Positions 16,930 to 25,769 of a stretch of DNA of 64,000 bases are shown one piece after another. Within the stretch, counting starts at the first letter, position 1, and every line of letters begins with the position of its first letter. The stretch is from DAIOEK01 sp963721445. Lineage in GTDB: Bacteria; Chloroflexota; Anaerolineae; Anaerolineales; Anaerolineaceae. Position numbers and translations under genes: made by a program. Below the pieces are notes generated by a model that saw only the letters and a program-made list of their open reading frames with translations, was not told where the DNA came from and searched no databases. The stretch is from the NCBI GenBank assembly GCA_963721445.1, contig CAVRIZ010000005.1, positions 310,001 through 374,000 on the forward strand, given 5' to 3'.

Positions 16930-18819
16930 TCAGGATGCTTTCTTCAAGCGGCGAAAATCCCCTTCTCTGATCGTGACACCTGTACCGTCCAGATACTCCA
17001 GCAATGCCTGGGCATATTTTCGGCTGGTATTGAACAAATCCCTGCATTGCGCGAGGGTGATCGTCCCATTTTTTTGAATAAAATCTATCGTTTTCTCAGT
17101 CATTAGGAGAACAGTTTTGTTTTCGAAAACAACATCGGCAGATACCTGCTTCAGCACGTTTCCATCCAGTAAGGCTTGATATAACGAATCCCCCATACGT
17201 ACTGTAAGGTCTTTCACCGATGGCGGTGTGTATGGATTTCTGGTCAGCTCCGCTATGAGAGAATCGACCATCATCTGTTGAGATTTGGAAAACGCCACAG
17301 TAAAGCCGGGAAGTCTTAATGTGTTCTCATTCTCCACCATAACAGCTATGGTCGTCCAATGAGATAGAAAAGCTCCGAACACTTTGGGGGATAATGACAA
17401 TTTACTGGTAAGCTCTTCTCGTGGCATCCCGGATTTGAGGGGATATCGATTGTGGTAACTTTCGAGGAGACGAACAGCCTTGCTGGTCAGGGTTTCGAAC
17501 CAACGTCTTTCGATTAGATAACGATTTTCCTTTCCAACGCCTCCATCGAGGATTAGGATCTTATTCTCCCCTTCCAACTTATCCAGGATATCCATTTCGA
17601 GAGGACGACCGGCGGATTTGTTCAACTCAGCGATTGAAATCGGAAAATGAGATGCGATAAAACTCAGGGTACGATCTTTCGGATCTCCCTCCTTCATGAT
17701 TGCCAGTGATTTCAGGGTATCCGGATCAAATCGTTTATATCTCCGATCAGATGGCGCCTCGAGAATGGTACCTCCGCCAATAGTTTCCGGAGGAGAAGGA
17801 CGGCGTAAGACAAACTTATCACCTGGGTATGCGGTTATTAGATCTCTCAGGTCTAGTTGGATATAGCCTGTCTCTCCTGGTTGAAGTTTTTCGTGATCCA
17901 ACAACCGGACAAAGCCAAGCGTTTCCTTCGCGCCCAGGAAAAGCTTGTATTCAGAATGGTGGGTTATAGCGGTTGAGGCATCCTTGAGCAGGCGGATCTC
18001 GGCAGTAATCAGCCTGGACAGGTTGTACGTGCTCGGTATGACGAGAACATCTCCCCGGCTAATTTCATCCAAATCAAGACCGCTTAGATTTACTGCCGTA
18101 CGTTGACCGGGATTCGCTTTTTCTTCTTTTGTCTTGTGAGTTTGAAGACCTCTTATTTTCCCCTTCCGGTGGGAAGGCAAAATCTCAATCTCATCTCCGA
18201 GATTGAGACTTCCATCCAGTAAGGTTCCGGTGACGATCGTCCCAAATCCCTGTATTGTAAATACGCGGTCAATAGGCAATCTCGGACGACTATAATCGAT
18301 TCGAGGAGGTGAGCTCTGCAATTGTTTATCGAGCAAAGCGATGAGGTCGGTCAATCCGAATCCGGATCTGGCAGACACGCGCAAGATAAGTGCATCTTCA
18401 AACCTGGTTCCCAGTAGGACATTTTTTATGTCAACTTCGATCAGGTTGAGCCACTCAGGTGTTTCGATCAGATCACATTTGGTTAGAGTGACGATCACTT
18501 TGGGTACTTCCAACAAATCCAGGATGGCAAGATGTTCCCTGGTCTGAGGCATGACGCCTTCATCTGCGGCGATCACGAGTAAGGCAGCATCAATGCCGCC
18601 GACACCAGCAAGCATATTCTCGATAAAATCTCGATGCCCCGGTACATCGACGATACCTACTGGCTCACCTGATGGCAAATTAAACCAGGCAAATCCGAGA
18701 TCGATCGTCATCTCTCGGGCTTGCTCTTCTTTCAATCTGTCGGGGTGTATACCGGTCAGAGCAGCAACAAGGGTGGATTTTCCGTGATCAACATGCCCAG
18801 CTGTTCCAACTACATACAT
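16930..18819 (-). CDS. selB: Selenocysteine-specific elongation factor SelB
   Basis: This 629-residue GTPase delivers Sec-tRNA to in-frame UGA codons carrying a SECIS element. The N-terminal G domain shows GHVDHGKSTL, DVPGHRDF and TKCD, followed by two EF-Tu-like beta barrels (VFTIQGFGTIVTGTLLDGSL). The C-terminal 250 residues are the winged-helix repeats that bind SECIS RNA. Length is normal. It follows the coiled-coil gene by three bases and ends the leftward block. selA, selC and selD are not in this window. Its presence implies the organism makes selenoproteins. Confidence 0.95.
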   Translation of the reverse strand: MYVVGTAGHVDHGKSTLVAALTGIHPDRLKEEQAREMTIDLGFAWFNLPSGEPVGIVDVPGHRDFIENMLAGVGGIDAALLVIAADEGVMPQTREHLAILDLLEVPKVIVTLTKCDLIETPEWLNLIEVDIKNVLLGTRFEDALILRVSARSGFGLTDLIALLDKQLQSSPPRIDYSRPRLPIDRVFTIQGFGTIVTGTLLDGSLNLGDEIEILPSHRKGKIRGLQTHKTKEEKANPGQRTAVNLSGLDLDEISRGDVLVIPSTYNLSRLITAEIRLLKDASTAITHHSEYKLFLGAKETLGFVRLLDHEKLQPGETGYIQLDLRDLITAYPGDKFVLRRPSPPETIGGGTILEAPSDRRYKRFDPDTLKSLAIMKEGDPKDRTLSFIASHFPISIAELNKSAGRPLEMDILDKLEGENKILILDGGVGKENRYLIERRWFETLTSKAVRLLESYHNRYPLKSGMPREELTSKLSLSPKVFGAFLSHWTTIAVMVENENTLRLPGFTVAFSKSQQMMVDSLIAELTRNPYTPPSVKDLTVRMGDSLYQALLDGNVLKQVSADVVFENKTVLLMTEKTIDFIQKNGTITLAQCRDLFNTSRKYAQALLEYLDGTGVTIREGDFRRLKKAS

Positions 18820-18822
18820 GGG

Positions 18823-20010
18823 CTATTCCGTCTCGGTGGGTTTTCCGAATAATCGCTCGTAGGAGGTTAGCCAGGTATGCGCTGTATCCAGAAGTGAACG
18901 AAGGCGCTTTTGAGTCTCTTCATTCATCTCTTCAAAATGATCACTCACCTGTTGGGTCATATCTTCCAATTGCAGTAAGCGTTGATCCAGCTTATCAAAT
19001 TGTCGAGACATATCTTTTTGTGATTCTTCTGAAACCATGTTGTAGTTTGTCCAGCGCTTCTGATCGTCTGCTTTATAGGATGTCCACTCCTGCCGGAAGT
19101 GATCTTCGTTGAGACGATGCATCTCGGTGATCTCATTCACCCGTCGTTCAATCCGCTGGGTGGAATCATCCATTTGGTCTTTCGCTCGGCGAACTGTCCT
19201 AAGCATCTCATCCAGGGAATGGATTTGAGAGTCAATCGTAGAAGTCGTTTGTTCCATGGCTGTGAACTTGGATTGAATTTCCTTCCAGGTGCGATCCCGT
19301 TCCACTTGCGCCTGGTTTTGCCGTTCAATGAAAGTCACCTGCGCCTGACGCCGTTCTGCCTCTGACTGGGTAAGATCGGTCAGGCGTGATTCAACCTTTT
19401 TTAGGTTCTCGAGGAGGATATCTACTCGAGACCTCTGTTCGTCTATTCGCTTCCGATAGGCTGAAATTTCTCCCTGAATATCCGTGACTCGTTTATTATC
19501 AACTTTCCGTGATTCTTCTGTCAATTTTTGAGCACGTTGGAATTCTTCATAAACAACCTCAGACCGCATCACTTTTTCATCCAATTCTGGAATAAGTTCA
19601 GCGGTTTTCTTTTGTTCTTCCTGGACAAGCCGGAGATTTTTCTTGAGATCAGCGATAGGTTCCAGTCCTTTTCTGACTTCCGCTATCGATTTGTTGATGC
19701 CGTCATATTCCAGGTGCCTTTTCGATTCTTGCTCGTAATCGCTATCCAACTTGGATTTTTGAAACGTCTCGGCCATTCGGCCAATTTCTACCCGAATTTC
19801 CGCCAGGGTAGTTTCCAACTGATCCAGCCGGCCAAATACTGTATTAAATTGGGTCAGGTCCTGGTGCAATTCCTTAATTTCTTTATTGATACCTTTAATC
19901 CCACCCTCGAATCGAAGGACTTTATCTTCCAAAGTGGCAATGGTTGTTTTTTCCTTGCGTCGTTCTTCATCCAGCCATTCCAATCTTTTTGTGATCTGCT
20001 CAATTTCCAT
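18823..20010 (-). CDS. Long coiled-coil protein of unknown function
   Basis: A 395-residue, highly charged soluble protein that is almost entirely heptad-like helix (for example KRLEWLDEERRKEKTTIATL and QTTSTIDSQIHSLDEMLRTV). There is no signal peptide or membrane segment. The C-terminus (LLDTAHTWLTSYERLFGKP) is less charged. I do not recognise a named family; it resembles SMC-arm or chromosome-partition-like coiled coils only in composition. GAGGAA precedes the ATG, and a TATAAT box lies at 20049-20054 on the minus strand. It is tightly coupled to selB by a three-base gap. Confidence 0.7.
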   Translation of the reverse strand: MEIEQITKRLEWLDEERRKEKTTIATLEDKVLRFEGGIKGINKEIKELHQDLTQFNTVFGRLDQLETTLAEIRVEIGRMAETFQKSKLDSDYEQESKRHLEYDGINKSIAEVRKGLEPIADLKKNLRLVQEEQKKTAELIPELDEKVMRSEVVYEEFQRAQKLTEESRKVDNKRVTDIQGEISAYRKRIDEQRSRVDILLENLKKVESRLTDLTQSEAERRQAQVTFIERQNQAQVERDRTWKEIQSKFTAMEQTTSTIDSQIHSLDEMLRTVRRAKDQMDDSTQRIERRVNEITEMHRLNEDHFRQEWTSYKADDQKRWTNYNMVSEESQKDMSRQFDKLDQRLLQLEDMTQQVSDHFEEMNEETQKRLRSLLDTAHTWLTSYERLFGKPTETE

Positions 20011-20070
20011 GTTTTCCTCATTATGCTGATCTGTGAGACTGTAAAATTATTATAACATCCGCGAATTTGA

Positions 20071-21477
20071 TCAAGGTAAACCTACCAGACGAGGGTACGC
20101 ATTGAGTAAATCTGCCATCATAGGATAGATCAGGTTGGGAAATAAACCCAGAAAAATAAGGGAAGCAACACCAACAACCAATAAAACGGATAATACTCGG
20201 CTCAATGGGAGGATTTCAGTCGAATTGTCAGACTTCAATATGAAATTATAGAGAGAATAGATTCCACCTGCCCAGACGCCGGCGATGCCAATGATGATCA
20301 ACCATGCAAGGGTCGTTGATTGAAGCGATAACTCCTCGATCAAAGCAATCCGCATAGGAAATCCGGCAAACAAAGGCAACCCCCCGATAGAAAATTGCGC
20401 CGCCAGGATGGCAATCCCCAATAATGGTTGAAGGCGGGCTAAACCACGCGTCTGATCAATTTGAAGGGTTCCATATGATTTCTTTACCACGCTGAGACTG
20501 AGAGACCATAGACCGAATGAGACCATCCGGGCAAGCAGTAAGTTCGCGAATATTTCGTAACCGCGCATGGTCATCAATCCCAGTGAAAGAATGGCAAAAC
20601 CATTCTCCATGATCACAGCAAAACCAAACATCCGTGCCAGATTTCGCTGAAATCCGGACCATAACCCACCAGAGATGATCATTAACACGCCTGCATATTG
20701 CAATATCTTTGGGAGGTCAATTGAATTTCGCAGCCAGGTATAGTGGTCGATGAATGTTAATAAGAAGAACAATACACCAGATTGAAGCATCAGGAAGAGA
20801 TACCCTGTCAGATAAGTATCCTCTTCTTCTGCAAGCATTGGTATCCAGGAGTAAAGAGGAAAAATCGCTAGAATGAACGCAAATCCCACGCCTAAAAAGA
20901 TGATGATTTGAATCACATCGGCGGGATTGGATGGTGCGGTTTCTATCCCACTGAGAAGCCATCCAGTTAGCAGGAGAAATGGCATACCGATCGTTTGAAA
21001 AACAAGAAAACGAACCACTCCTGGGCGGGGTTCTGTAAATGGTTTTGAAAGCATCGGTACGCTAACTAAAACTACCCCTTCAATTAACAGAGCCGCGTAT
21101 AAAAATGGCTCCACGGCGAATGACGCGATCAGTAAAGATGTGATGAGTAATGCAGTTGGCGGAAGTAGATTTGTCGTTCCTGCAAATCGAGCGCCAATCA
21201 ACCAGAAGGTGGTAAAAGAAAATAGTATAGCCAGGATGGTCTGGTCGTATCGGTCTAGTATCAGACTGCGACCCAAAATAGTGAATGTGGGTTCAATTTT
21301 GATACTCAGAAATCCAAGGTTTATTGGTTCTGAGATCGTTATCACTGCTGCAGAAATTGCAAGCAATGCTGACACCAAGATCGCAATTCCATAAATCAGA
21401 CTACGGTAGCGAACCAGTGTTACCAATAAAATACCTACAATAAAAGGAAAGACGATCCAGAGAGTGGCTGAATTCAT
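20071..21477 (-). CDS. Proton-conducting antiporter-like membrane subunit (NuoN/HyfF-like)
   Basis: A 468-residue polytopic membrane protein with about fourteen hydrophobic segments and the general pattern of complex-I/Mrp antiporter-like subunits (NuoL/M/N family). Examples are the broken-helix region FPLYSWIPMLAEEEDTYLTG and FSIGGLPLFAGFPMRIALIE. ATG 21477 overlaps the TGA of the preceding gene (ATGA), which fixes the start. It is the third of three such subunits. No quinone-site or Fe-S subunit of complex I or a membrane hydrogenase lies nearby, so it may work as an ion translocator with unknown partners. Confidence 0.75.
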   Translation of the reverse strand: MNSATLWIVFPFIVGILLVTLVRYRSLIYGIAILVSALLAISAAVITISEPINLGFLSIKIEPTFTILGRSLILDRYDQTILAILFSFTTFWLIGARFAGTTNLLPPTALLITSLLIASFAVEPFLYAALLIEGVVLVSVPMLSKPFTEPRPGVVRFLVFQTIGMPFLLLTGWLLSGIETAPSNPADVIQIIIFLGVGFAFILAIFPLYSWIPMLAEEEDTYLTGYLFLMLQSGVLFFLLTFIDHYTWLRNSIDLPKILQYAGVLMIISGGLWSGFQRNLARMFGFAVIMENGFAILSLGLMTMRGYEIFANLLLARMVSFGLWSLSLSVVKKSYGTLQIDQTRGLARLQPLLGIAILAAQFSIGGLPLFAGFPMRIALIEELSLQSTTLAWLIIIGIAGVWAGGIYSLYNFILKSDNSTEILPLSRVLSVLLVVGVASLIFLGLFPNLIYPMMADLLNAYPRLVGLP

Positions 21478-22058
21478 AAGGATTGCACTCCCCGTTTGCT
21501 TTCCATCCAATAAGCAGCGATGAAAGCAAGACCCAATTTTATCCCACCCAATAATCCGATGACAAGTAAGGAAATTTCCAGATGGAGAAAGATGATCTCA
21601 AAGCCAATCAGGAGAATGAGTAATCCTATGATCACTTCCTGGCTATTTTTGGAGAAGCCAATCAGGATGACTGCCTGGAAAATATTTACCAATCCAATCG
21701 ATGCTGTAATTGTTGACAACCCCGGAAACCACTGGGTAGCTGAATCAACCAGAACGAGACCTGCTGCCACAGCAAACAAATATGTCAGGATGTAAAACAC
21801 ACTTTCCGAACGGAATGGAGTGATGGAGGAAGCTGGTCGGGTAGATCGACCCGCACCAATGACAGCACACGACATCCAGCCCAAGATCAATAGAATGAGT
21901 GGAAAAAGGATTGGAAATTGGGCGAAAAAGAGGGCAGCTTCAATCAGGTACAAACCTGCCAAAATGGAAAGCTGAAGTAATAACTCCCTTCTGATCAGCA
22001 AGATAGCACCAAGAAGTATGGTCGCGGTAAGCAAGACCATGGATAGTATATCCGTCAT
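21474..22058 (-). CDS. Small membrane subunit, HyfE/NuoK-like
   Basis: A 194-residue protein with about six membrane helices. The C-terminal half (GLLILLIGFEIIFLHLEISL) resembles the NuoK/MnhC/HyfE fold, with acidic residues inside predicted helices of the sort used for proton relay. It is joined to both neighbours by four-base ATGA overlaps (22055-22058 and 21474-21477), so the three subunits are likely made in fixed ratio. The 19 residues of open frame upstream of ATG 22058 lie inside the preceding gene and are not needed. Confidence 0.65.
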   Translation of the reverse strand: MTDILSMVLLTATILLGAILLIRRELLLQLSILAGLYLIEAALFFAQFPILFPLILLILGWMSCAVIGAGRSTRPASSITPFRSESVFYILTYLFAVAAGLVLVDSATQWFPGLSTITASIGLVNIFQAVILIGFSKNSQEVIIGLLILLIGFEIIFLHLEISLLVIGLLGGIKLGLAFIAAYWMESKRGVQSL

Positions 22059-23662
22059 CGACTGGTCCCTATTCTTAAGATGGCTAGAAATAAGACGAAA
22101 ACGAGAGCTGCCCAAAGGAAACCGCCTGCACCTTCCAGAAGATTATCAATAAAAATAACTATCTGTCCCATCACACGAAAAAATAACCGAAATCCTGTAA
22201 AAATCCATTCAAGGTTGATAATTCTGCGAATTAAACCTGGAGATGCCGGTTGATCGGTATAGGGAATTTTTTCCCGAAATCTATCCAGAAAATCGTCTAT
22301 CCAGTTTGTTCTCCAATTCCAATACCACAATCCTATCGTGGTGATGGCGACAGGGATCGAATATATCCAGGATCCAATCAAACGCGAACCCGGCCAGCCG
22401 AATAGTCCGGTTAACATATAACCTACCACCAGGATAATCATTGCCAGGGGATAGGTGAGATAGATAATTTGCTCCTGATTGGGAGCCAATTCCGGCTTCT
22501 TGATCACTTTTTGGAGATAGCCAAAAAGTATAAGAATGAATGCAAAACCACCCGCACTAATCCATAATACATTACCTGACGATGCGATGGCGGATAATCC
22601 ACTTGCATTTGGGGTGAGTGGTAATCCGCTGAAGCCAAGCAGGCAAAGAAAAGCCAACCCTTTCATAATGGGACTATATGAATCAAGCAGGAAAAGGATG
22701 CTTCCGAGATAGATCAGAGAAACACCCCAAGAGACCGATTGAAATGAGCTTTTTACCAGAACAGTTACAATGGCAAAAGCAGAAAGGCCGATTAGAAAGA
22801 AAGGTCTTGCATATAGGTCATCTTTTTCTAAAAGCCAACGGGACGAAGCGTACAGAAGGGCAATCACAGCCAGTATAGATAGCAATACCACAACCCCTGG
22901 AGAAATGGTTGTGGAAGGAAGTCTGGATAGGACAACCAATGCTGATGCAGCTGGCGCCATTCGCAGCAGCGTGCCCTGTCCGCGACGAATTGAGGTTTCG
23001 CTGATGGTGGGAAGATGAAGTGGAAATACTCCGAGTCGTAAACCGATACTGATCAAAAGAAACAGACCTACCTGAGGAGACAGGTTATCAAAACTGGTGT
23101 TATAACCTGCTTCACGACTCCCGAGGATGAAAGCCCAAAATCCAAGAATTAGCCCTGCGATCCTGGTCGCGTACACCTGCAGCGTATGATCGAGGTTGAT
23201 TTTCTTGTCTGACAGTCTGGCAAATATAAAAAGTTCGACCAGATCCATTGCCGCCCATCCCAGGAGAAGGGTAGTGGGATTTGCCGCGAAAACAGAGATC
23301 AGTGCCAACCCACCTAACGCAAGGCTACCCGATAAACTGATCACTTCACTTCGTAATTTAAGGTGACCGGGAGAAACCAAAACGATACAGAATACTAGGG
23401 AAATCAACGCAAAAGCATAAGGCCAGGAAGAATAATCAAGCAACAAAGATGGCGATGCAGAATATATCTCAGCGCTTGCCCAGCCGAGTAAGGTAAAACT
23501 GCTTGGAAGCCTGAGTCTCAGGAATACCATGGATATCCAGGCGATAAGGCTTCCGGCTGCCGCTAATAACCATAATGCAGGAAAACCTGGTCGGGTAAAC
23601 CGGATGACCAGGATTAACCCTGCTGTAAAAAGTAATACTAGGATCGGGATGATTAAGATCAT
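22055..23662 (-). CDS. Proton-conducting antiporter-like membrane subunit (NuoL/NuoM-like)
   Basis: A 535-residue polytopic protein of the NuoL/M/HyfB type. Recognisable stretches are LGVFPLHLPTISETSIRRGQ (the discontinuous helix region with the LP.....S pattern) and GLAFLCLLGFSGLPLTPNAS. A C-terminal amphipathic part (DFLDRFREKIPY) and a last helix recall the NuoL tail. I chose ATG 23662 because membrane character begins there; the upstream open frame overlaps the hydantoinase gene. It follows that gene by 19 bases in the same direction, suggesting one operon. Confidence 0.75.
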   Translation of the reverse strand: MILIIPILVLLFTAGLILVIRFTRPGFPALWLLAAAGSLIAWISMVFLRLRLPSSFTLLGWASAEIYSASPSLLLDYSSWPYAFALISLVFCIVLVSPGHLKLRSEVISLSGSLALGGLALISVFAANPTTLLLGWAAMDLVELFIFARLSDKKINLDHTLQVYATRIAGLILGFWAFILGSREAGYNTSFDNLSPQVGLFLLISIGLRLGVFPLHLPTISETSIRRGQGTLLRMAPAASALVVLSRLPSTTISPGVVVLLSILAVIALLYASSRWLLEKDDLYARPFFLIGLSAFAIVTVLVKSSFQSVSWGVSLIYLGSILFLLDSYSPIMKGLAFLCLLGFSGLPLTPNASGLSAIASSGNVLWISAGGFAFILILFGYLQKVIKKPELAPNQEQIIYLTYPLAMIILVVGYMLTGLFGWPGSRLIGSWIYSIPVAITTIGLWYWNWRTNWIDDFLDRFREKIPYTDQPASPGLIRRIINLEWIFTGFRLFFRVMGQIVIFIDNLLEGAGGFLWAALVFVLFLAILRIGTSR

Positions 23663-23681
23663 CGAGTATGCTGGGGATCCC

Positions 23682-25100
23682 TTATAAAATGGGCGCGTTT
23701 GGAGATCGCATGAGAAATCTTCCCTGACCGGCGGATCCCAGCCACTGATCTCCATCAACAATCAGCTTGCCACGCAGAAACACTTTTTCGGGCATACCTA
23801 CCAGTTCCCAGCCTTCAAAGAGGTTATAGTCGGTCCGCATATGAGCCTTATCAACACCATAGGTAATCCGTTTTTCCGGATCCCAGATGACGATATCCGC
23901 ATCAGAACCCGGCAGCAAGGCACCTTTACGGGGATACATACCGAAGATTTTGGCTGGATTTGTGCTGGTAAGCGCAACAAACTGATTCGGTGTGAGTCTG
24001 CCCTGTCTGACAGCATAGGTCCATAAGATAGGAAGTCGGTCTTCAATGGCAGGAAGCCCATTGGGAATTTTTGTGAAATCAGCTTTCCCTAATTCTTTAC
24101 CGGGTATCGCCACCAGTTTTCCTTCAAAAAGGATTGGCTTGGAACCATCATAGAAGAATGGACAGTGGTCGGTGCCGATGGTCTGGATGGTTCCGCGGGT
24201 CAAGCCCTCCCAGATACGGGCATTATCCATCGCAGTTCGAATGGGTGGGGAGCAGATCCATTTTGCGCCATCCTCCCGTTCGAGCAGGTCGTCATTGAAG
24301 AAGAGGTATTGCGGACAGGTTTCACCCATCACCTTGAGACCTTTTTGACGGGCATACTCGAGTTGATCCACTTCACCTGCCGCGTTCATATGCACGACAT
24401 ACAAGGGAGCGTCTGCCTGAGCTGCCAGAGCGCAAGCACGCAGAACCGCTTCCACGGCGCCCCAGGCTGGCCTTGTGCGGGCATGCCAGGGTGGAGAAAG
24501 ATGTCCGGCTTGTAATGCCTCCGCAACGAGGATATCAATCACGTCTCCATTTTCCGCATGGAGCATGGTGAGCATGCCTGCATTTCTGGCTATGCGCATT
24601 ACCTGGAAGATGCCGGCATCATCCAACCGCAACCTATTGTTGTACGCAGTAAAAACCTTCATGCTGGTTATACCCTGCTCAACCAGAGTGGGGATCTCTT
24701 CCCCCAGAGCTTTGTCAAACCGGGTGATATTAATGTGAAAACCATAATCGATCGCTGCTTTGGCATCCGCTTTCAGATGCCAGGCAGATACATCTTCTTT
24801 CAAGGTCAGGTGGTCCTGCGAAATGAAATCCAGCGCGGTGGTCGTGCCTCCAAAGGCAGCTGCCCGATGACCGGTGTAATGGTCATCTGAAGAAACAGTA
24901 CCGAACATGGGCAGTTCCAGATGGACATGCGGATCCACCCCGCCCGGCATGATAAGCTTGCCAGTGGCATCGATGACTTCCGCGGATGGATGGGTCAGAT
25001 CCATCCCGAGCAGGGCGATCTGCTCCCCTTCCACAAGGATGTCTCCAGTGAAGGTCTCTGCCGCGGTAATGATCGTCCCATTCTTAATCAGGAGTGCCAT
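23682..25100 (-). CDS. hydA: Dihydropyrimidinase / D-hydantoinase
   Basis: A 472-residue amidohydrolase that opens cyclic ureides (5,6-dihydropyrimidines or hydantoins). GGVDPHVHLELP gives the first two metal-binding histidines. TSMKVFTAYNN contains the lysine that is carbamylated to bridge the two zinc ions (about residue 148). LHAEN and VVHMNAAGEVDQLEYARQKG provide the later histidines, with GTDHCPF as the last aspartate region. Length is typical. The start overlaps the end of the preceding unknown gene by 17 bases. With the deaminases and transcarbamylases of the same block it fits nucleobase breakdown. Confidence 0.9.
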   Translation of the reverse strand: MALLIKNGTIITAAETFTGDILVEGEQIALLGMDLTHPSAEVIDATGKLIMPGGVDPHVHLELPMFGTVSSDDHYTGHRAAAFGGTTTALDFISQDHLTLKEDVSAWHLKADAKAAIDYGFHINITRFDKALGEEIPTLVEQGITSMKVFTAYNNRLRLDDAGIFQVMRIARNAGMLTMLHAENGDVIDILVAEALQAGHLSPPWHARTRPAWGAVEAVLRACALAAQADAPLYVVHMNAAGEVDQLEYARQKGLKVMGETCPQYLFFNDDLLEREDGAKWICSPPIRTAMDNARIWEGLTRGTIQTIGTDHCPFFYDGSKPILFEGKLVAIPGKELGKADFTKIPNGLPAIEDRLPILWTYAVRQGRLTPNQFVALTSTNPAKIFGMYPRKGALLPGSDADIVIWDPEKRITYGVDKAHMRTDYNLFEGWELVGMPEKVFLRGKLIVDGDQWLGSAGQGRFLMRSPNAPIL

Positions 25101-25680
25101 TCGAACCTCCTCGTGGATCGTTGATATTGGATTGGTAAATCATGCCTAACCAGGTGGCTACCTGGGGATCCAATTCCAGTTCCTGCCCGGGCGTTGAATA
25201 CAAACCAGCGTTGTCCTGCTGTCTTTCTCTAAGGGTCTGCCAGAGGATTGCCCTCTCCTCTGAATGGACTACCAGGTCCTGGATGGTTTTCGCGTGCAAC
25301 AAATATTCACCCGTGGTATACAGGAAAGTGAGCCGTTTCCATTTGCCTGACTCAATTGGTTGATCCAGGGGAGAAAGTGATCCCAATTGGATCTTAAAGT
25401 ATTCTTCATTCATCCGCTCCGGTGGGCAATCTTCCCGAAAGAGTTCTCCACGGGAGGTTAATTCATGCCCTTTTACACTTGCCAGATAATTGATTCTGCC
25501 TCCTTCGGGAGGTGGAAAGCTGCTCGGTTGGTAGAATGCCATGAAATCGACATCCACTACTTTGGGAGCGAACCGCATTGGAATTCGATACCAACCCAAT
25601 AGACGCGCAATTTCCATATCGCGTGGATTTGGCATCACGGCGATGAGAATGAGGGAATACGGTTGCAATCCAGAAATCAT
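25084..25680 (-). CDS. Conserved-looking protein of unknown function next to hydantoinase
   Basis: A 198-residue soluble protein that I do not recognise. It contains PNPRDMEIARLLGWYRIPMR near the start, DFMAFYQPSSFPPPEGGRIN, and an acidic C-terminus. The pattern (lining up an early arginine-rich motif with YFKIQLGSL and LTFLYTTGEYLL strands) suggests an alpha/beta protein, with no signal peptide or membrane helix. It begins the second transcription unit of the block, after a terminator, with TATAAT at 25702-25707 on the minus strand. It overlaps hydA by 17 bases, so a role linked to that enzyme is plausible but unproven. Confidence 0.65.
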   Translation of the reverse strand: MISGLQPYSLILIAVMPNPRDMEIARLLGWYRIPMRFAPKVVDVDFMAFYQPSSFPPPEGGRINYLASVKGHELTSRGELFREDCPPERMNEEYFKIQLGSLSPLDQPIESGKWKRLTFLYTTGEYLLHAKTIQDLVVHSEERAILWQTLRERQQDNAGLYSTPGQELELDPQVATWLGMIYQSNINDPRGGSNGTPD

Positions 25681-25712
25681 GGCTACCTGTCTAATATGTT
25701 AATTATAAGGCA

Positions 25713-25744
25713 AGACGAAAGGGCGAGCCCGCAGGCTCGCCCTT
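25713..25744 (-). terminator. Terminator after the PLP enzyme gene
   Basis: AAGGGCGAGCC (25719-25729) and GGCTCGCCCTT (25734-25744) pair perfectly over a four-base loop. On the minus strand the stem is followed by TCGTCTT. It splits the long leftward block into two transcription units. Confidence 0.75.
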
Positions 25745-25769
25745 CTTGTATCCATGTAATGAAGCGGAT

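Noticed and set aside
16930..18819. A tRNA-Sec gene or SECIS-bearing selenoprotein near selB
   Set aside because: No 90-plus-base tRNA with anticodon TCA and no conserved redox motif interrupted by in-frame TGA was seen in the flanking regions.
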